In this document: positions 9,606 through 21,373 of the stretch, in pieces
Layout of the letters: each line of letters begins with the position of its first letter
Numbering within the stretch: the stretch's first letter is position 1
Source of the DNA: Blastomussa wellsi
Lineage: Eukaryota > Cnidaria > Anthozoa > Scleractinia > Plerogyridae
Direction: 5' to 3'
Assembly (NCBI GenBank): GCA_947652115.1
Contig: OX393565.1
Coordinates: forward strand, 7,286,021-7,350,020
DNA length: 64,000 nucleotides
The notes under the pieces: generated by a model
The model's database searches: none
Seen by the model: only the letters and a program-made list of their open reading frames with translations
What the model was told of the DNA's origin: nothing
Program-made: the position numbers and the translations under genes

Positions 9606-12600
9606 TTGCAATCCCTCCAGTAATCCCACCAATGGCGGCATTCCCTGCTGCCCCAATGCCGGCAGCTCCTGCACTCTGTAACAACGCAAATGCACTTCCT
9701 GAAGCCACATAGCCTCCATAAACTGCTGACTGTACAGACGCTGCAACTGAACCAGCAGCAACACCTCCAGCAGTGAAGCCAGCAGCACCAAGAACCACTG
9801 GGGCAGCTACCACGGCCGCAGCACCAGCTACCAATCCTACAGCTGCATAGCCCACGTATTGCCTCGCTGAAGAAAACAAAGAAAACGTAACCGTGAACGC
9901 AAGCCTTTTGTTCCAACTGTTTTGTTCCAGAAAATACCCATAACTCTTTTCACAAGGGGTTTTTTGGTTTCAGATTTCCACCCCTCCAGAAATTCCAGTT
10001 TCACTTTAAGACCCCCTTAGAATTTCAATGACTTTCAATCAGTACAGACTCATCGCTGCTATTCTAAATGGGATGATAGCCCACCCACTGTATTGTATTT
10101 ACTGACAGTTAGTTTGGATTTCTAAACATTATTTTCAGTACCCCATTGTACAACTACACAGAAAGCTTGACCATGAGGCACTGTGAGAGTAAAGTAATAT
10201 AATTATGACTTATAATTAAGAGCATTAGTCCCTCCCCCGCCCAATCGCAAATATGCTGCACGGTCCCTGCATAGCGTCAGCGTCTTAGCCTTGCAGCATG
10301 CAGAGGGTTAGATATATTCCAGTGTCACACCCCTGCCATGCATGCAGGGGGTCAGATATATTTCTCTCATAGCCATGCAATGCATGCAGAGGGGTAGATA
10401 TGTTTCAATGCCATAGCCCTGCAGCATGCAGAGCCTTAGATACAGTCCAATGTCATAGCCCTGCAAAGCATGCAGAGGGCTAGATATGTGTCAGTATCAT
10501 AGCCCTGCAATGCAAGCAGAGTGCTAGGTTTATTTCAGTGTCATAGCCCTGCAAAGCATGCAGAGGGATGGATATATTTCAGTGCCATAGCACTGCAATT
10601 CATGCTAGAATGCTAGGTAAATTTCAGTGTCATAGCACTGCAATGCATGCTAGAGTGCTATTTATATTTTTTTATTTCAGTGTCATAGCCCTGCAATGCA
10701 TGCAGAGGACTAGATATATTTCAGTGTCATAACCCTGCAATGCATGCAGAGGGCTAGATATATTTCAGTGTCATAGTCCTGCAATGCATGCAGAGGGCTA
10801 GATATATTTCAGTGTCATAACCCTGCAATGCATACAGAGGGCTAGATATATTTCAGTGTCATAACCCTGCAATGCATGCAGAGGGCTAGATATATTTCAG
10901 TGTCATAACCCTGTAATGCATGCAGAGGGCTAGATATATTTCAGTGTCATAACCCTGCAATGCATGCAGAGGGCTAGATATATTTCAGTGTCATAACCCT
11001 GTAATGCATGCAGAGGGCTAGATATATTTCAGTGTCATAACCCTGTAATGCATGCAGAGGGCTAGATATAATTCAGTGTCATAACCCTGTAATGCATGCA
11101 GAGGGCTAGATATAATTCAGTGTCATAACCCTGTAATGCATGCAGAGGGCTAGATATATTTCAGTGTCATAACCCTGCAATGCATGCAGAGGGCTAGATA
11201 TATTTCAGTGTCATAACCCTGTAATGCATGCAGAGGGCTAGATATATTTCAGTGTCATAACCCTGTAATGCATGCAGAGGGCTAGATATAATTCAGTGTC
11301 ATAACCCTGTAATGCATGCAGAGGGCTAGATATCAGTGTCATAACCCTGCAATGCATGGGAGGGCTAAATATATCTCAGTATCACAACCCTGCAATGCAT
11401 GCAGAGTGCTAGACATATTTCAGTGTCATAGCCCTGCAATACATGGAGAGTGCCAGGTACATTTCAGTCGCATAGCACTGTAATGCATGCAGAGTGCCGG
11501 GCTTGTATAAGAGACATAGCCCTGTAATGCATGCAGAGTGCTCGGTATATTTTAGTATCATAGCCCTGTGTTGCACGCAGAGTTCTAGGTATATTTCAGT
11601 CTCAAACCCCTGCAATGCATGCTAGAGTGCTAGGTGAATATTTATTACAGTGCCATAGCCCTGTGATGCAATGCTAGTGATGCAATGCATGCTAGAGTGC
11701 TAAGTATATTTCATAGCCCTGCATGCATGCATAGTGCTCGGTATACTTTAGTATCATTGCCCTGTAGTGGATGCAGAGACGTGCTAGGTATATTTCAGCG
11801 TGATAGCCCTGTATGTATGAAGAGTACTAGATGTATTTTCCTATCATAGCTCTGTAATGCGTGTAGTCAGGGCTAGATATATTTCAGTGTCATAGCCCTG
11901 CAATGCATGCAGGATGCAAACCTGCAAATGTAAACAAAAGTAGTTGGAATGCTTAAAAGACAACACAACTGCATATTCTTTTCACTTTAAGTTTTATCAA
12001 TGTCAGAAGCTAAACGTGTAAGTTGGCCTGGCCCCTCCCACAGCCAATGCTGAACTAACTTGTGGTAAAGGATTGTCTTTGCAATACATTTAGGAGTTCC
12101 ACATTGAGAAGATGAGAGGAAGGAGGGGTGAAAAAGGAAAAAAAATAGAAATCATTATATTTGTGACAAGGCATTTCATGAAAGTTGCTCATCTAAATAA
12201 TTATGTTACATTACCTCTGGCGGGTTGATCACTGCCTGTTGGAGGGTTAACCGCATTGCTGGATGCACTGTTACTGTCCATTGGAGGACTTTGCCCATTG
12301 TGGGACTGAGCACTTGCCAGGGGTGTGTCCTTGCTGTTCACAAGAGGATTGTATCCAGCACTGTCTTCATGAGGTCTACATTCATCAGCAGGTTTTCCTG
12401 GTTCTTGACACTCCTATAAAAGAAAAATTTAGTAAGTTTTTACTTGTCTTTTATTCAATTTTATTATCTTCTGCATAAAACTATGCACTTTCAAATCCTT
12501 TGCCTACATAATTTTCCTGTATTTTGTGGTCAATATAAAAAGGCTTCAATTAGGTTCCTATAATAATGATCAGTTTTAGATAATCATGTTTATGCAACGT

Positions 12601-15600
12601 GATCAGACAATGAACACATGTACTTCATTTCCCATCTTTCTTTATAGTTGAATAATTAACTTTTGCTTAGAATCTTCTGCTTGAAAAATTGATGACATTT
12701 ACATGTAAGTGTAGCAGTGTGCAATTCAAGACAGCTGAAGCAAGCTAAGTGTGGCACAAAAAATAAAGTACAATAAAATGGTATGTATTTGTTGCCGTTG
12801 ATTCATCCCATTATGTAACTGAAAGAAAAGGTTGCAAATACTAAGACCCCCGAAAATTAAGACCTATGACCTCAGACCTCAAAACGAAGACGCAAAACCG
12901 CACACCTGCAGAGAACGCAGACCAAAATGTTTTCGTTATTTTTTGCCCACATCTTACGAAAATGCAGACCCAAATGCTAACACCCCTTTATAAATGTCTT
13001 GGTGCAAAATAGTTTCATGCATGCCTTGTACCGCTTGCAAGATTGTCACACATTAATTAAGAGGTCAACCTACTTTTAATGGTTTCCTTCTGAAAATATT
13101 GAGACTTTGTGTGATGAATAAAGTAAAACAATTACTCTTTTCAATCTCGTTGAATAGCAGCAGAATATTCTGCCAGTCTTCACCTCAATTTCAAAGAATA
13201 ATTGTTATCGTAATTATCAAACACATCTGTCATCCCCTTCCCCCTCCCTCCACGACAAGAGCCTTGTTAATTTTGTCAGATTTCTCGTTTTTCCTTGTTT
13301 GAGTGGTAAAAATAAAGAAAATAAGGGGGCAGTTTCGGGTCAGGCTAAAAGGCTAAAAGTAAATAATTTACTGGTAAATACCGGTATTAGTAAATATCTG
13401 AACGTATCCTTGGGTAAATTTATTTTACCTCCAGATTAAATCAGAAAACTGGCAGTGACCGTATTAATTTGCCTGTTTATCCAGTTTAAATAATTTTCTA
13501 ACAGTATTTTTCATGAACAGCTAAAAGTTGATTATTGCAAAGTAAATATCTATTGACTGTCCTTAATGGGCAATTTTTAAGCTGGGCTTATATTATGCAC
13601 CAGAAAACTGGGGTATTAATTTGGCTGTTAATTTTACTTTCAGTAAGTTTATAACAGTATTTTTTCATGAATCATCTAGGCTCAAAGTAAATTATTGGGG
13701 ACTGGATATCTGGGGACTGTCCTGCGCTTGGTTACAATTTACCAGTGTTAATTTTACTGTCAATAATTTTCTAAGGATAATCCTCATAACTTTTCTCCAC
13801 TTGTGGTAGATAGCAAAGCCCTTCCCGTCATTGATTGCGCCAAAATCCTAGGTGTTACCATATCTAGTGACCTCAAATGGAACAATCACGTTGTAGATTG
13901 TATTAAGAAGGCAAACAAGCGGATATATTTCATTGTTCTCTTGAAAAGGGCTCGTGTACCTTGTAATGACATTGTTAATTTCTATTGTACAACAATCAGA
14001 TCTGTTCTAGAATATTGCGCTCCCCTCTTCCATCACGCGCTCCCCGCTTATCTCAGTGAGGATATGGAGAGAATACAGAAAAGAGTTCTTTCCATAATTC
14101 TCCCAGATATGTCATATCAGGACTGCTTGGACAGCCTAGGCCTGCCAACGCTAAAAGAGAGACGCAATGATCTATGTAAACGACTCTTTGATTCAATCGC
14201 CAACAACTCGGGGCATAAACTACACAACTTACTGCCTCCAAGAAATGAACAAAGCTACCGCCTGCGACAACAGAGAACATATAAGCTACCACGCTCGCGC
14301 ACAGACCGGTTTAGTCTGTCCTTTGTGTATGCAATGTCAAGAGATGCCAGAGCAACATACAACGCGTAGTACATAGCTAGTGACTTTATATATTTTAATC
14401 CCATTAGATACTTATATTTTATATCATGTATATATGATTGTAATTATTTTTAACATTTACTTATTTATATATTTCTCTGTAAAATACGCAATTCAGTCTA
14501 ATGACTGCGATGTATTTCTGAATAAACAGTCTATCTATCTCTATCTATCTATCTAACAGTATTTTTTCACAATGGCTAACAAGGCTAAAAGTAATTAAAT
14601 TTTTCACAGGAAAGTAAATATCTGCTTTATCTTCTAGCAATTTTTCCTGGGCAAATAAGACACCAGAAAACTGGGCATTAATTTGCCTGTTTATTTACTT
14701 TCAATAATTTTCTGACAGCTTAAAAAAAACACGAATGGCTAAAAGTAAATTACTGCAAAGTTAATATCTGCTGTGTCCTTGGATAAATTTACCTTACTTC
14801 ACCAGAAAACCAGGGCATTTAAATGTGCTTGTTAATGTTACTTTCAATAACTTGCTAATGGAATTTTTGTCTAATTTACTTTCAATAACTTTCTAACTGT
14901 ATGTTTTCATGAACGGCTAAAAGTAAATTATAATGCAAAGTAAATATATGCTGTACTGTGTCCTTGGGTGAATTTTAGCTGGCGACACCAGAAAACTGGG
15001 GCATTAATTTGCTTGTTAATTTTACTCTCAATAATTTTTTAATAGTATTTTTGCACGGATATGCTGGGCTGAAAGTAAATTATGGCAAAGTAAATATCTG
15101 CTGACGTGTCCTTGGGTAAATTTAATCTGGCTACACAAGAAAACTGGGGTATTAATTTGCTTGTTAATTTTACTCTCAATAACTTGCAAGACAAACAAAC
15201 TGGTGAACACATGTTGTTCAGATATTGTTAAAATTATTGTCACAAACTCAAAAGGGAATTAGGATTTGTCAGAAATTGAAAGTTCTTGCAACCGAAATTT
15301 TTCATGAACACTAGTATTCAATGTGCCGTCAGCTAATTTGCATAATATTTTAGCAGAATAAAGCTTGTCATGGTTATGTGTGTGCAGTGTGCAGGCATGG
15401 CCCTGCATGTAATGGGGAAAGGAAAAATAACTATTTATCTACTATTGCATTGGTTATACAGGCTGGCCCCACTTTTGAAAAAACGTCCTTCGTGGTTGTT
15501 ATGCACTACAGTCATATTGCAGTGGTAAAATAATAGTGTTGTTATTAACAGTGAAAAGCGCCAAAATGGTAGCAATCTATATATACAAATACAGCGTCTT

Positions 15601-16090
15601 TATACATTGGATTACCGAAACGTGCTGTTTGGAATATTCCTGGGCAATACATTAAGATTTATCGTGCATGGAAACAAAACGTCTCCATAAAGGCTTCATA
15701 TCATTTTGTACATGTACGTACAAGTATCGTGAAGATTTTTAGCCTCCCATGCAGACGTCCTTTGGGGGTTTACCTCTGTGTAAAAACATGTGACTTTTTT
15801 CTTTGTTCTTCATGTATTGTTTTTCTATTCGCTATCGTTTCGAGGTTCTTTGTTGTCTTGTTCGTTCTTTGTTTTACGTCACTCGTGAATTTCACAGGTT
15901 TTTACTCCTTTGAATCGAATTGGGCTTCGTCAAAAGGACGTCTGCGTGGGAGGCTAGAAGATTTTATGCAATGTTAAAGTCTTTATGATTTTTAAACTAA
16001 CAAGGATTGCCTTAAACTAACTTAACTACTTACTTGTTCAGAGTTCTGGCCTGTTTGATCGCATGTCTCATCATCACTTTTATCCGCCAT
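9571..16090 (-). CDS. ISG12 (IFI6/IFI27)-like protein with acidic N-terminal extension
   Basis: Predicted exons are 16034-16090 (MADKSDDETCDQ..., 19 aa), 12215-12413 (66 aa plus 1 nt) and 9571-9866, giving 183 aa. Junction phases match (0, then 1), with GTAAGT and GTAATG donors. The start ATG has a strong context (ATCATGGCGG). Residues 1-86 are hydrophilic and Ser/Asn/Pro-rich. From about residue 90 the chain is a Gly/Ala-rich hydrophobic domain with the family blocks AAPVVLGAAGFTAGGVAAGS, ASVQSAVYGG and LLQSAGAAGIG. ISG12 proteins are small membrane proteins (mitochondrial or nuclear envelope in vertebrates) induced in innate responses. There is no signal peptide here, unlike the second copy. 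A 44-bp minisatellite fills much of intron 2. Exon 3 is certain; exons 1 and 2 are inferred from phase, splice sites and open frame. Confidence 0.75.
10285..11915. repeat. 44-bp minisatellite in the ISG12-like intron
   Basis: About 37 copies of a 44-bp unit of the form CCCTGCAATGCATGCAGAGG plus GCTAGATATATTTCAGTGTCATAA. The centre (about 10680-11340) is nearly homogeneous and the edges are diverged. Each unit carries the palindrome TGCATGCA flanked by CTGCAA/GCAG. A few short frames cross it but none looks coding. Confidence 0.95.
13330..15240. repeat. Degenerate ~150-190 bp tandem array interrupted by a LINE
   Basis: The phrase AGAAAACTGGGGCATTAATTTG recurs in variants near 13443, 13600, 14669, 14805, 14984 and 15135. 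It is followed each time by a T/A-rich block, AGTAAAT...GCAAAGTAAATATCTG and TCCTTGGGTAAATTTA. It lies in intron 1 of the ISG12-like gene. A LINE 3' fragment (about 13795-14556) splits it. Confidence 0.8.
13795..14556 (+). mobile_element. 5'-truncated LINE, reverse transcriptase C-terminal region
   Basis: The 188-codon frame at 13803-14369 encodes a typical post-RT segment of CR1/jockey-like LINEs: CAKILGVTISSDLKWNNHV, then a thumb-like region (RSVLEYCAPLFH) and a tail with LPTLKERRNDLCKRLF and RTYKLPRSRTDRF. It is followed by a 3' UTR and a (CTAT)n tail at about 14530-14556. The frame is undamaged although the element lacks most of RT and any endonuclease. Confidence 0.8.
15740..15958. mobile_element. 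MITE-like element with ~21-bp terminal inverted repeats
   Basis: TAGCCTCCCATGCAGACGTC near 15740 is mirrored by GACGTCTGCGTGGGAGGCTA near 15938-15958. The interior is short and T-rich with no coding capacity. It is about 220 bp long and lies upstream of the acceptor side of ISG12 intron 1. Confidence 0.7.
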
Positions 16091-16603
16091 GATGTTGGAC
16101 AAGAGGTTCTTCCGGTTAGCGTTTCCGATGAAATTCTGGGAAAATTCCAGGAAGTGATTTCTAATGGAACCCAGTTCCTCGCATAGTCGATTGAACCCGG
16201 TAATAGCGGAGCTCCAGCAGCCCAAAGGGCCGCAAAGCGGAGCCCCATAACAATAAGAGAAGGACAATCGTGCATGCATAGAAATAGGAGAACCATGCAT
16301 TCAGGTTTTCGTGGTCGACATGGCCAGTGGCATGGATCGCGGGCGCGTGCGCCCTACAACGACGACGACCATTCTCGTTCCCATAGCCCTTTTCGTTTCT
16401 CTTAGCCGGCAGGGCCTTAGCACGAAAAACGAAGGGAAAAAATTCGAATTTTTTTATTGGCTGTTGAGAACAAAGAAATCTTAAACGGAAGCCAAAGTGT
16501 TCACATGGCGTTAAATGCAGGAATGGCTCCGGGACACTTAGATTTTTTTAGACTTTTTTTCGTCTAATAAGAGAAAAAAACAAAGTCAATTATAAAAGCA
16601 CAG

Positions 16604-16677
16604 AGGTGGAATCGATCCCGGGTCACCCAGAACACGAGCTATTCCTACTAACCACACCACTACCGAGGCCCGGCTGC
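16604..16677 (-). repeat. tRNA-derived SINE head or pseudo-tRNA
   Basis: On the minus strand it reads GGCCTCGGTAGTGGTGTGGT...GGGATCGATTCCACC, with an A-box-like segment and a B-box-like GATCGATTCC about 35 nt later. The acceptor stem and anticodon arm do not form a standard tRNA, so it is not called as a gene. Confidence 0.5.
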
Positions 16678-16732
16678 CGAACACCTAAAATTTTAAGATT
16701 TTATCGTGTTGCCCTTACCATGCTTGAGAGCT

Positions 16733-16860
16733 AACCGCATAACTGCAGTGCTTAGTAGGCTAACCGGATTGCTTAATAGGCTAACCGCAGTGCTCAGTAG
16801 GCTAACCGGATTGCTTAGTAGGCTAACCGCAGTGTTATAATAGGCTAACCAGGGTGATTT
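16733..16860. repeat. 22-bp short tandem repeat
   Basis: About five copies of TAGGCTAACCGCAGTGCTTAG alternating with a GGATTG variant (near 16755, 16778, 16798, 16820, 16842). It lies inside the fold-back loop. No function is suggested. Confidence 0.75.
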
Positions 16861-17929
16861 TGTAGTCTAATTTAGCTAACCAAACTCGTTCCCAGTGCAT
16901 TCCGAGCCCGGAGCCATTCCTGCAATTAAGCGCTACTAAAGTGTTCGCCGGCCGCCATATTATGACACACAACATGTAGCAACATCAATGCTATATACAT
17001 GAACTCCGGAAGTCCTAGAATCTCGGACTTGAAATCGTACGTCTCCAGAGCCCTTCGTTTTTCGTGCCAAGGCCCTGCCGGTAAAGACAGACGAAATGCG
17101 CTATGGGGACGAGAATGGACTACGACGACGACAACCTCGTCCCCAGGGCCACCGGCGTGGTGCTCACGACGAGTGGCCCTGGTCCAGGCTGCAAAAATCT
17201 GCAGGAATCCTGAAGATTGCCTCGTTTTCAAACTGTGTTCAAGTTGTGGCGGCAATGTGATAGTTTGTAAAATTTTTGAAGAGGTGAGAGCTGTACAAGT
17301 TTTCCCCAGAGTTTTGTCAACTGGTTCCCTCATTATTAATATCTCAGTTAACACGCAGTTGCAAAGGCTGAATTGTGTTAGCTCGGGCGCTAAGTTTACT
17401 GATACCTTCGTCATTTGCGCGCGCACGTGGATTTAACGAATTGTTTCTAATTGTTTTTCTTCAATAGTCTGAGTGCAAAGACCATATACCGGTAAATCAA
17501 GTAGTCTTTTCACTACTAACAATTTTGAGCGCCAAAAAATCAAGGGAATTTTAGATGGTCCAGGAGTTTTGTGATTTCATTTTTCACTTTGCATGAGCTG
17601 ACGGGTGATGTGACCTTGACCGCAGTCGACATCGTCAGATTGTCGTCATGGCTGCGCCATACTTTTGAAACGTGCGCCAATCAAATGCAAGATTATATTC
17701 GACATATAAATAAACCCATCGTATCGCTCGATAAAACAGCCTGCACCAAGGCCATTCATCGTGGGTGGCCCTGGGGTCGAGTTTTCGACGACGACGACGA
17801 CGTCGCACAAAATGGCGGCCAATGGGGCAGCCATGCCTTGTCAATACCTTGTCAGCCTTATCATCTTAGATCCAGCAAAAATACGGAGCTTCGCTTTTAC
17901 GCTTGGCTAAATCTATATATTAGGATTAA

Positions 17930-18187
17930 AGACCCTTAACCACTTACCGTGATGCACCGCGGAAAAACAATCGAATCGTGGACCATGAAACTGTCATTAT
18001 AGCGAATACTTGATTCGAAAGATTCGGTTTTCATTTTTTCTTCAAGGTCAGAGGCCATGTTATTCCTTTCGCGCCGTCGAAGCTGTAGACAAAGGCTGCA
18101 GAGGTTATTCATCCGGATTCGTTCCGGTCAGTATGCACATTTCATAATAAACAAAGCGCGGTGCATCACGGTAAGTAACAAAGGGTC
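17930..18187. repeat. Inverted repeat pair, ~30-bp arms 257 bp apart
   Basis: GACCCTTAACCACTTACCGT (17930-) continues into GATGCACCGCG and is mirrored near 18156-18187 by CGCGGTGCATCACGGTAAGT then AACAAAGGGTC. Each arm read outward contains a consensus splice donor (CACG|GTAAGT). It could be a MITE or an inverted duplication of an exon edge. Confidence 0.8.
17948..18058 (-). CDS. Candidate first coding exon of unknown gene (37 aa)
   Basis: The minus strand carries ATG in strong context (ATAACATGGCC), 37 open codons beginning MASDLEEKMKTESFESS and ending VFPRCIT, then a consensus donor ACG|GTAAGTG in phase 0. Two downstream minus-strand acceptors are also phase 0: opine dehydrogenase exon A at 9419, which lacks a start, and ISG12-like exon 2 at 12413, which has its own first exon. 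The exon could therefore supply the missing start of opine dehydrogenase or be an alternative ISG12 first exon. Its donor lies inside an inverted repeat, so it may instead be part of a transposon. Not recognised by sequence. Confidence 0.3.
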
Positions 18188-18199
18188 TTTTTAAGTAAT

Positions 18200-18700
18200 A
18201 GGATCGTGTTCTGGGCGGAAGTGAAAGTTGAAACTCATGTGGGCATCTTATGGCAATCTTTTGCAATCTTTCATTTCCTTACCAGTGCTGTCGTCAAGTT
18301 AAACATACTGTCCACGATAACGTTTTCTGTAATTATTCAATATAGTTAGCTTATGCAGGTCCACATCAGGACTTTTGTCTTGCCAATTTTGTAACCTGCC
18401 CAAATAAAGTATGATGATGATGATGATGAAAATAGAAAACGAAATGGGATCAAATGGGAAGTTGAATGTTGTTTTTCAGGTGGAAAAACCTAAAACGAAA
18501 TTCCGAATTCCATTTTTCCGAGTCCTAGGAAAACGGACTACGAAAAAGTATTTCTAATTCAGTTTCCGGTGAAGTTAGAATACCGCATCGGTCATGATCA
18601 ATCGTTCCCAGAGCCCGCCTTTCTTTTGGTGAGCATAAAGAACGCGGACTCTCGTAGATACGTTATGAATGGAGAAATTATTATGTACCCAATGTATTAA
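18200..18700. other. Intergenic stretch with a LINE-like 3' tail
   Basis: CCCAAATAAAGTATGATGATGATGATGATG at about 18400-18428 looks like the (ATG)n 3' end of a LINE whose body is absent or unrecognisable. Nothing coding is seen. Confidence 0.4.
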
Positions 18701-18702
18701 AG

Positions 18703-19098
18703 ATCTGCCAACTCCCGATAAAGGAAAATCTGGAGATCCATGAAAAGCAAATCGGGAGATTGTACAAAAAGTAGTGAGATTCTATTTTTTCCGATTAGGA
18801 TTAAACAAACCCATTTTCCATCGAGATAAAGTTCTAAACATAACCAAAAATCACAGCAGTTCGGTACAAAATAGTAAGAACAGTGTTCTCCTTTATTAGT
18901 TTATACCTTTATGGCACTAGCATTCCACGTTAATTTCCATATTTATTCAATAAGATAATTTATTTCATTTCAGAATGATTTTCCCCCAAAACCTTGCCGT
19001 GAGACCGTGGGATTGTGAGCCTTGTCGTGAGACCGTGAAAAATGACAAAAAAATCGTGAGACTCACGGCGGAACCGTGAGAGTCGGCAGGTCTGATAG
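18703..19098. mobile_element. MITE-like element, ends AGATCTGCCAACTCCCG / GAGAGTCGGCAGGTCTGAT
   Basis: Imperfect inverted ends lie about 395 bp apart. The interior has repeated GTGAGACCGTG phrases (19000-19080). The left end repeats the theme as CGGGAGATTG and GTGAGATTC. No coding capacity. Confidence 0.6.
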
Positions 19099-19995
19099 TA
19101 TTATTATATAATCAACCATGAAACCTTACCCTAACCCTAACCCATATAATCTGCTATGCAGTCTAAAGCGATTTATATATTCCATAATCTGTTATGTCGT
19201 CTAAAGCGATTTAAATATATCAGAATATATCTATATAGTTTGGGTATATATATATATATATAATGGGCCCCATATTGGATCCATATTCATCTTGAAAACG
19301 GATTTGATGATTTCCTCTTTAAAGGAGTCCGTTTGGATGCAATTTGTTGCTTAACTTATTCCTGTCCAATCCTATGTTTATGGGTCGTTTTAGACCCATA
19401 GGAAAAAAAATTGAAAAAAAATTACTCCATTTTTGCCACACAGGAAGCTGATATATAAGGCAATTTCTGAGCGGATTTGAGCATAGACACTTGAATTCAG
19501 CTTACATGACAACTTTTAAATTTTGATTTCGGTCATCCAAGATGGCCGACGGGTTAAAACAGACTGAGCTGCAAGAACCTGTGATTCCACCACCTTCAAA
19601 CTTAAACGCGTACGTAAAAAATTAATGGAAACTGTCATTGATTGACAGCAGAACTGAATATCCGGTTTGAAGAAACGTGTCTGATCGATGAAGAATTGTG
19701 CATGACAGGAAAGTGTTAAAGCTGTTGCTGAAAGTTTCCAAAAAGCGCGCGCGAGGGCGTCATACTACTTTATTTTAGGTTTCGATGCATTTTTCGACCG
19801 TGAATCTGTTAGCCAATGAGCACGCGATTAGTTCTTCTTTCTTTGAGTAGTCTATACAGTTATTTTGATAGAAAGACCTGTGTAAATCTAAGGCTGTTTT
19901 CATCGATGCATGCAAAAGAAAGTTCAATGTGATAATTTACTTTAATTTGTACTCATGGTAGCTAGGGATTGTAAGGGCCCCGGATAGTCTCAGTG

Positions 19996-20364
19996 AGGGA
20001 CTTTACGAAACCACGACGGCGACGTCAACGAGGACGTCGCCAAACAAAAGATTTAATGAGCAGAACAATAGTCCTGCACGTGCGTTATCCATCTTTGTTC
20101 ATTACTTAGTCGTCCTCTGCAAAACAACGACGTGAAATGACTAAATTCTGCGTGGTGTGGAGAACGTGAGCCACAACGGCGAATTTTTCAGGTTTCTCGT
20201 TTGAATGAAATAAGCGCTGAAAAATCCAAGCAGAAATTAGCGCTGATACTGATAATCACACTATAAACAAATTCTGATAGTTGCGAGATTCTTACGTAAA
20301 ATTTAAATGCATTTTTTTGTGGACGTTGTCGTTGGCGTCGCCGTCGTGGTTTCGCAAAGTCCCT
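19996..20364. mobile_element. MITE with ~29-bp terminal inverted repeats, 369 bp
   Basis: AGGGACTTTACGAAACCACG then ACGGCGACG (19996-) is matched in reverse complement at the right end (about 20334-20364), where GTCGCCGTCGTGGTTTCGCA is followed by AAGTCCCT. The interior is non-coding. The frame at 20188-20484 is a by-product. Confidence 0.8.
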
Positions 20365-20714
20365 ATTATCAGGCAAGGGAACGCAGTGAGACAGAAAGGT
20401 TACTGATTTCGCCTGTATATACAGTGAATATATCATTTTGCATCGATTTAAATAACAAATTTCAACCCCAATAAATGTTGACAAATACTTGCACGTACAT
20501 GTGTTAATTACAACGGGTCACAGAGTTCTTGGCTAGTCTGACGTAGCGCTTTCGTTTCGTCTCAGCCAAGGGACACTTCACAGACACGCCTTTCTCGTTG
20601 AGCATCGCGCTCAAAGTCCCGTTTGTTTCCCCTAAAAGATAGTAACGAACTCGACAAACAACACAAGGGGCGCGTTTTTGAGGACATTCGGATAATTGCT
20701 CTTTATGTACCCGT

Positions 20715-21335
20715 CAAATCGAAGCTTTAACACCCCCCGGGGAGCCCAACCCCCGGGCACTTGCATTTTTGGAAAATTTGTGTTCAACTTCCCCCCTTCC
20801 AGGGACAAAACTCGCCATGTCGGCCTCTGCCATAGGCCATTTCAGAAAATACCATAATACTCTTTGTTTGTCCCCAAAATTTCGCATAAGCATTGTTTTT
20901 GTTTTCTCTTGGGACCATTGTAAGTCCCATGAGAAACTGGAAACAATGCTTATGCAAAATTTTGGGGACAAACAAAGTGTATTATGGTATTTTCCGAAGT
21001 GGCCTATGAATTATCAACACGTAACATGAAGTCGAGGCTAATGATCAAATTCCCCACTCAATTGACCATTTTCGCATGGCCCATAATACACCTTGTTTAA
21101 CCCCCAAAGTTTTGCATAGCCTTTTGTTTTCAGATTCTCTTGGGACGACTGTAATACCCAGGAGAATTGGGAAACAGAGGTAATGCAAAATTTTGGGGGA
21201 TAAACAAGGTGTATTATTGGCCATGCGAAAATGGTCAATATGTGATTGAGGATCAAACTCCCAACCCCTCGGGGAGGCAAAGGTGTCAAATGCCCGCGGT
21301 ATTCCCGGGAGGGATGTTGAAGCTTCGATTTGACT
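20715..21335. mobile_element. Composite inverted-repeat element with two internal hairpins
   Basis: Outer arms GTCAAATCGAAGCTTTAACA (about 20714) and its inverse near 21306-21335 enclose two separate internal palindromes. The first is 20838-21005, with arms of about 75 bp that share ATACCATAATAC and TTTGTTTGTCCCC. The second is 21060-21240, with arms that share TGACCATTTTCGCATGG and CCTTGTTTA. The two hairpins are diverged relatives. No coding call. Confidence 0.7.
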
Positions 21336-21373
21336 GGTACCTTAGCAAGCGAAATGTTTCCATTCCCATAACG

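Larger units (their letters stand above)
16352..17145. mobile_element. Fold-back element, ~85-bp arms, ~800 bp overall
   Basis: The left arm (about 16352-16435) and right arm (about 17050-17145) are inverted copies sharing CCCTTCGTTTTTCGTG, AGGCCCTGCCGG and GGGACGAGAATGG followed by a GAC-rich stretch. The loop contains a tRNA-like SINE head and a 22-bp repeat array. Frames across the arms (for example 16999-17436) are not convincing genes. Confidence 0.65.

Noticed and set aside
10285..11915. CRISPR-like array
   Set aside because: The 44-bp units are contiguous without unique spacers and lie in a eukaryotic intron.
16091..16300. Upstream extension of ISG12-like exon 1 (frame starting at 16300)
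   Set aside because: The internal ATG at 16088-16090 has a far better initiation context and starts an acidic segment; the upstream part looks like untranslated sequence.
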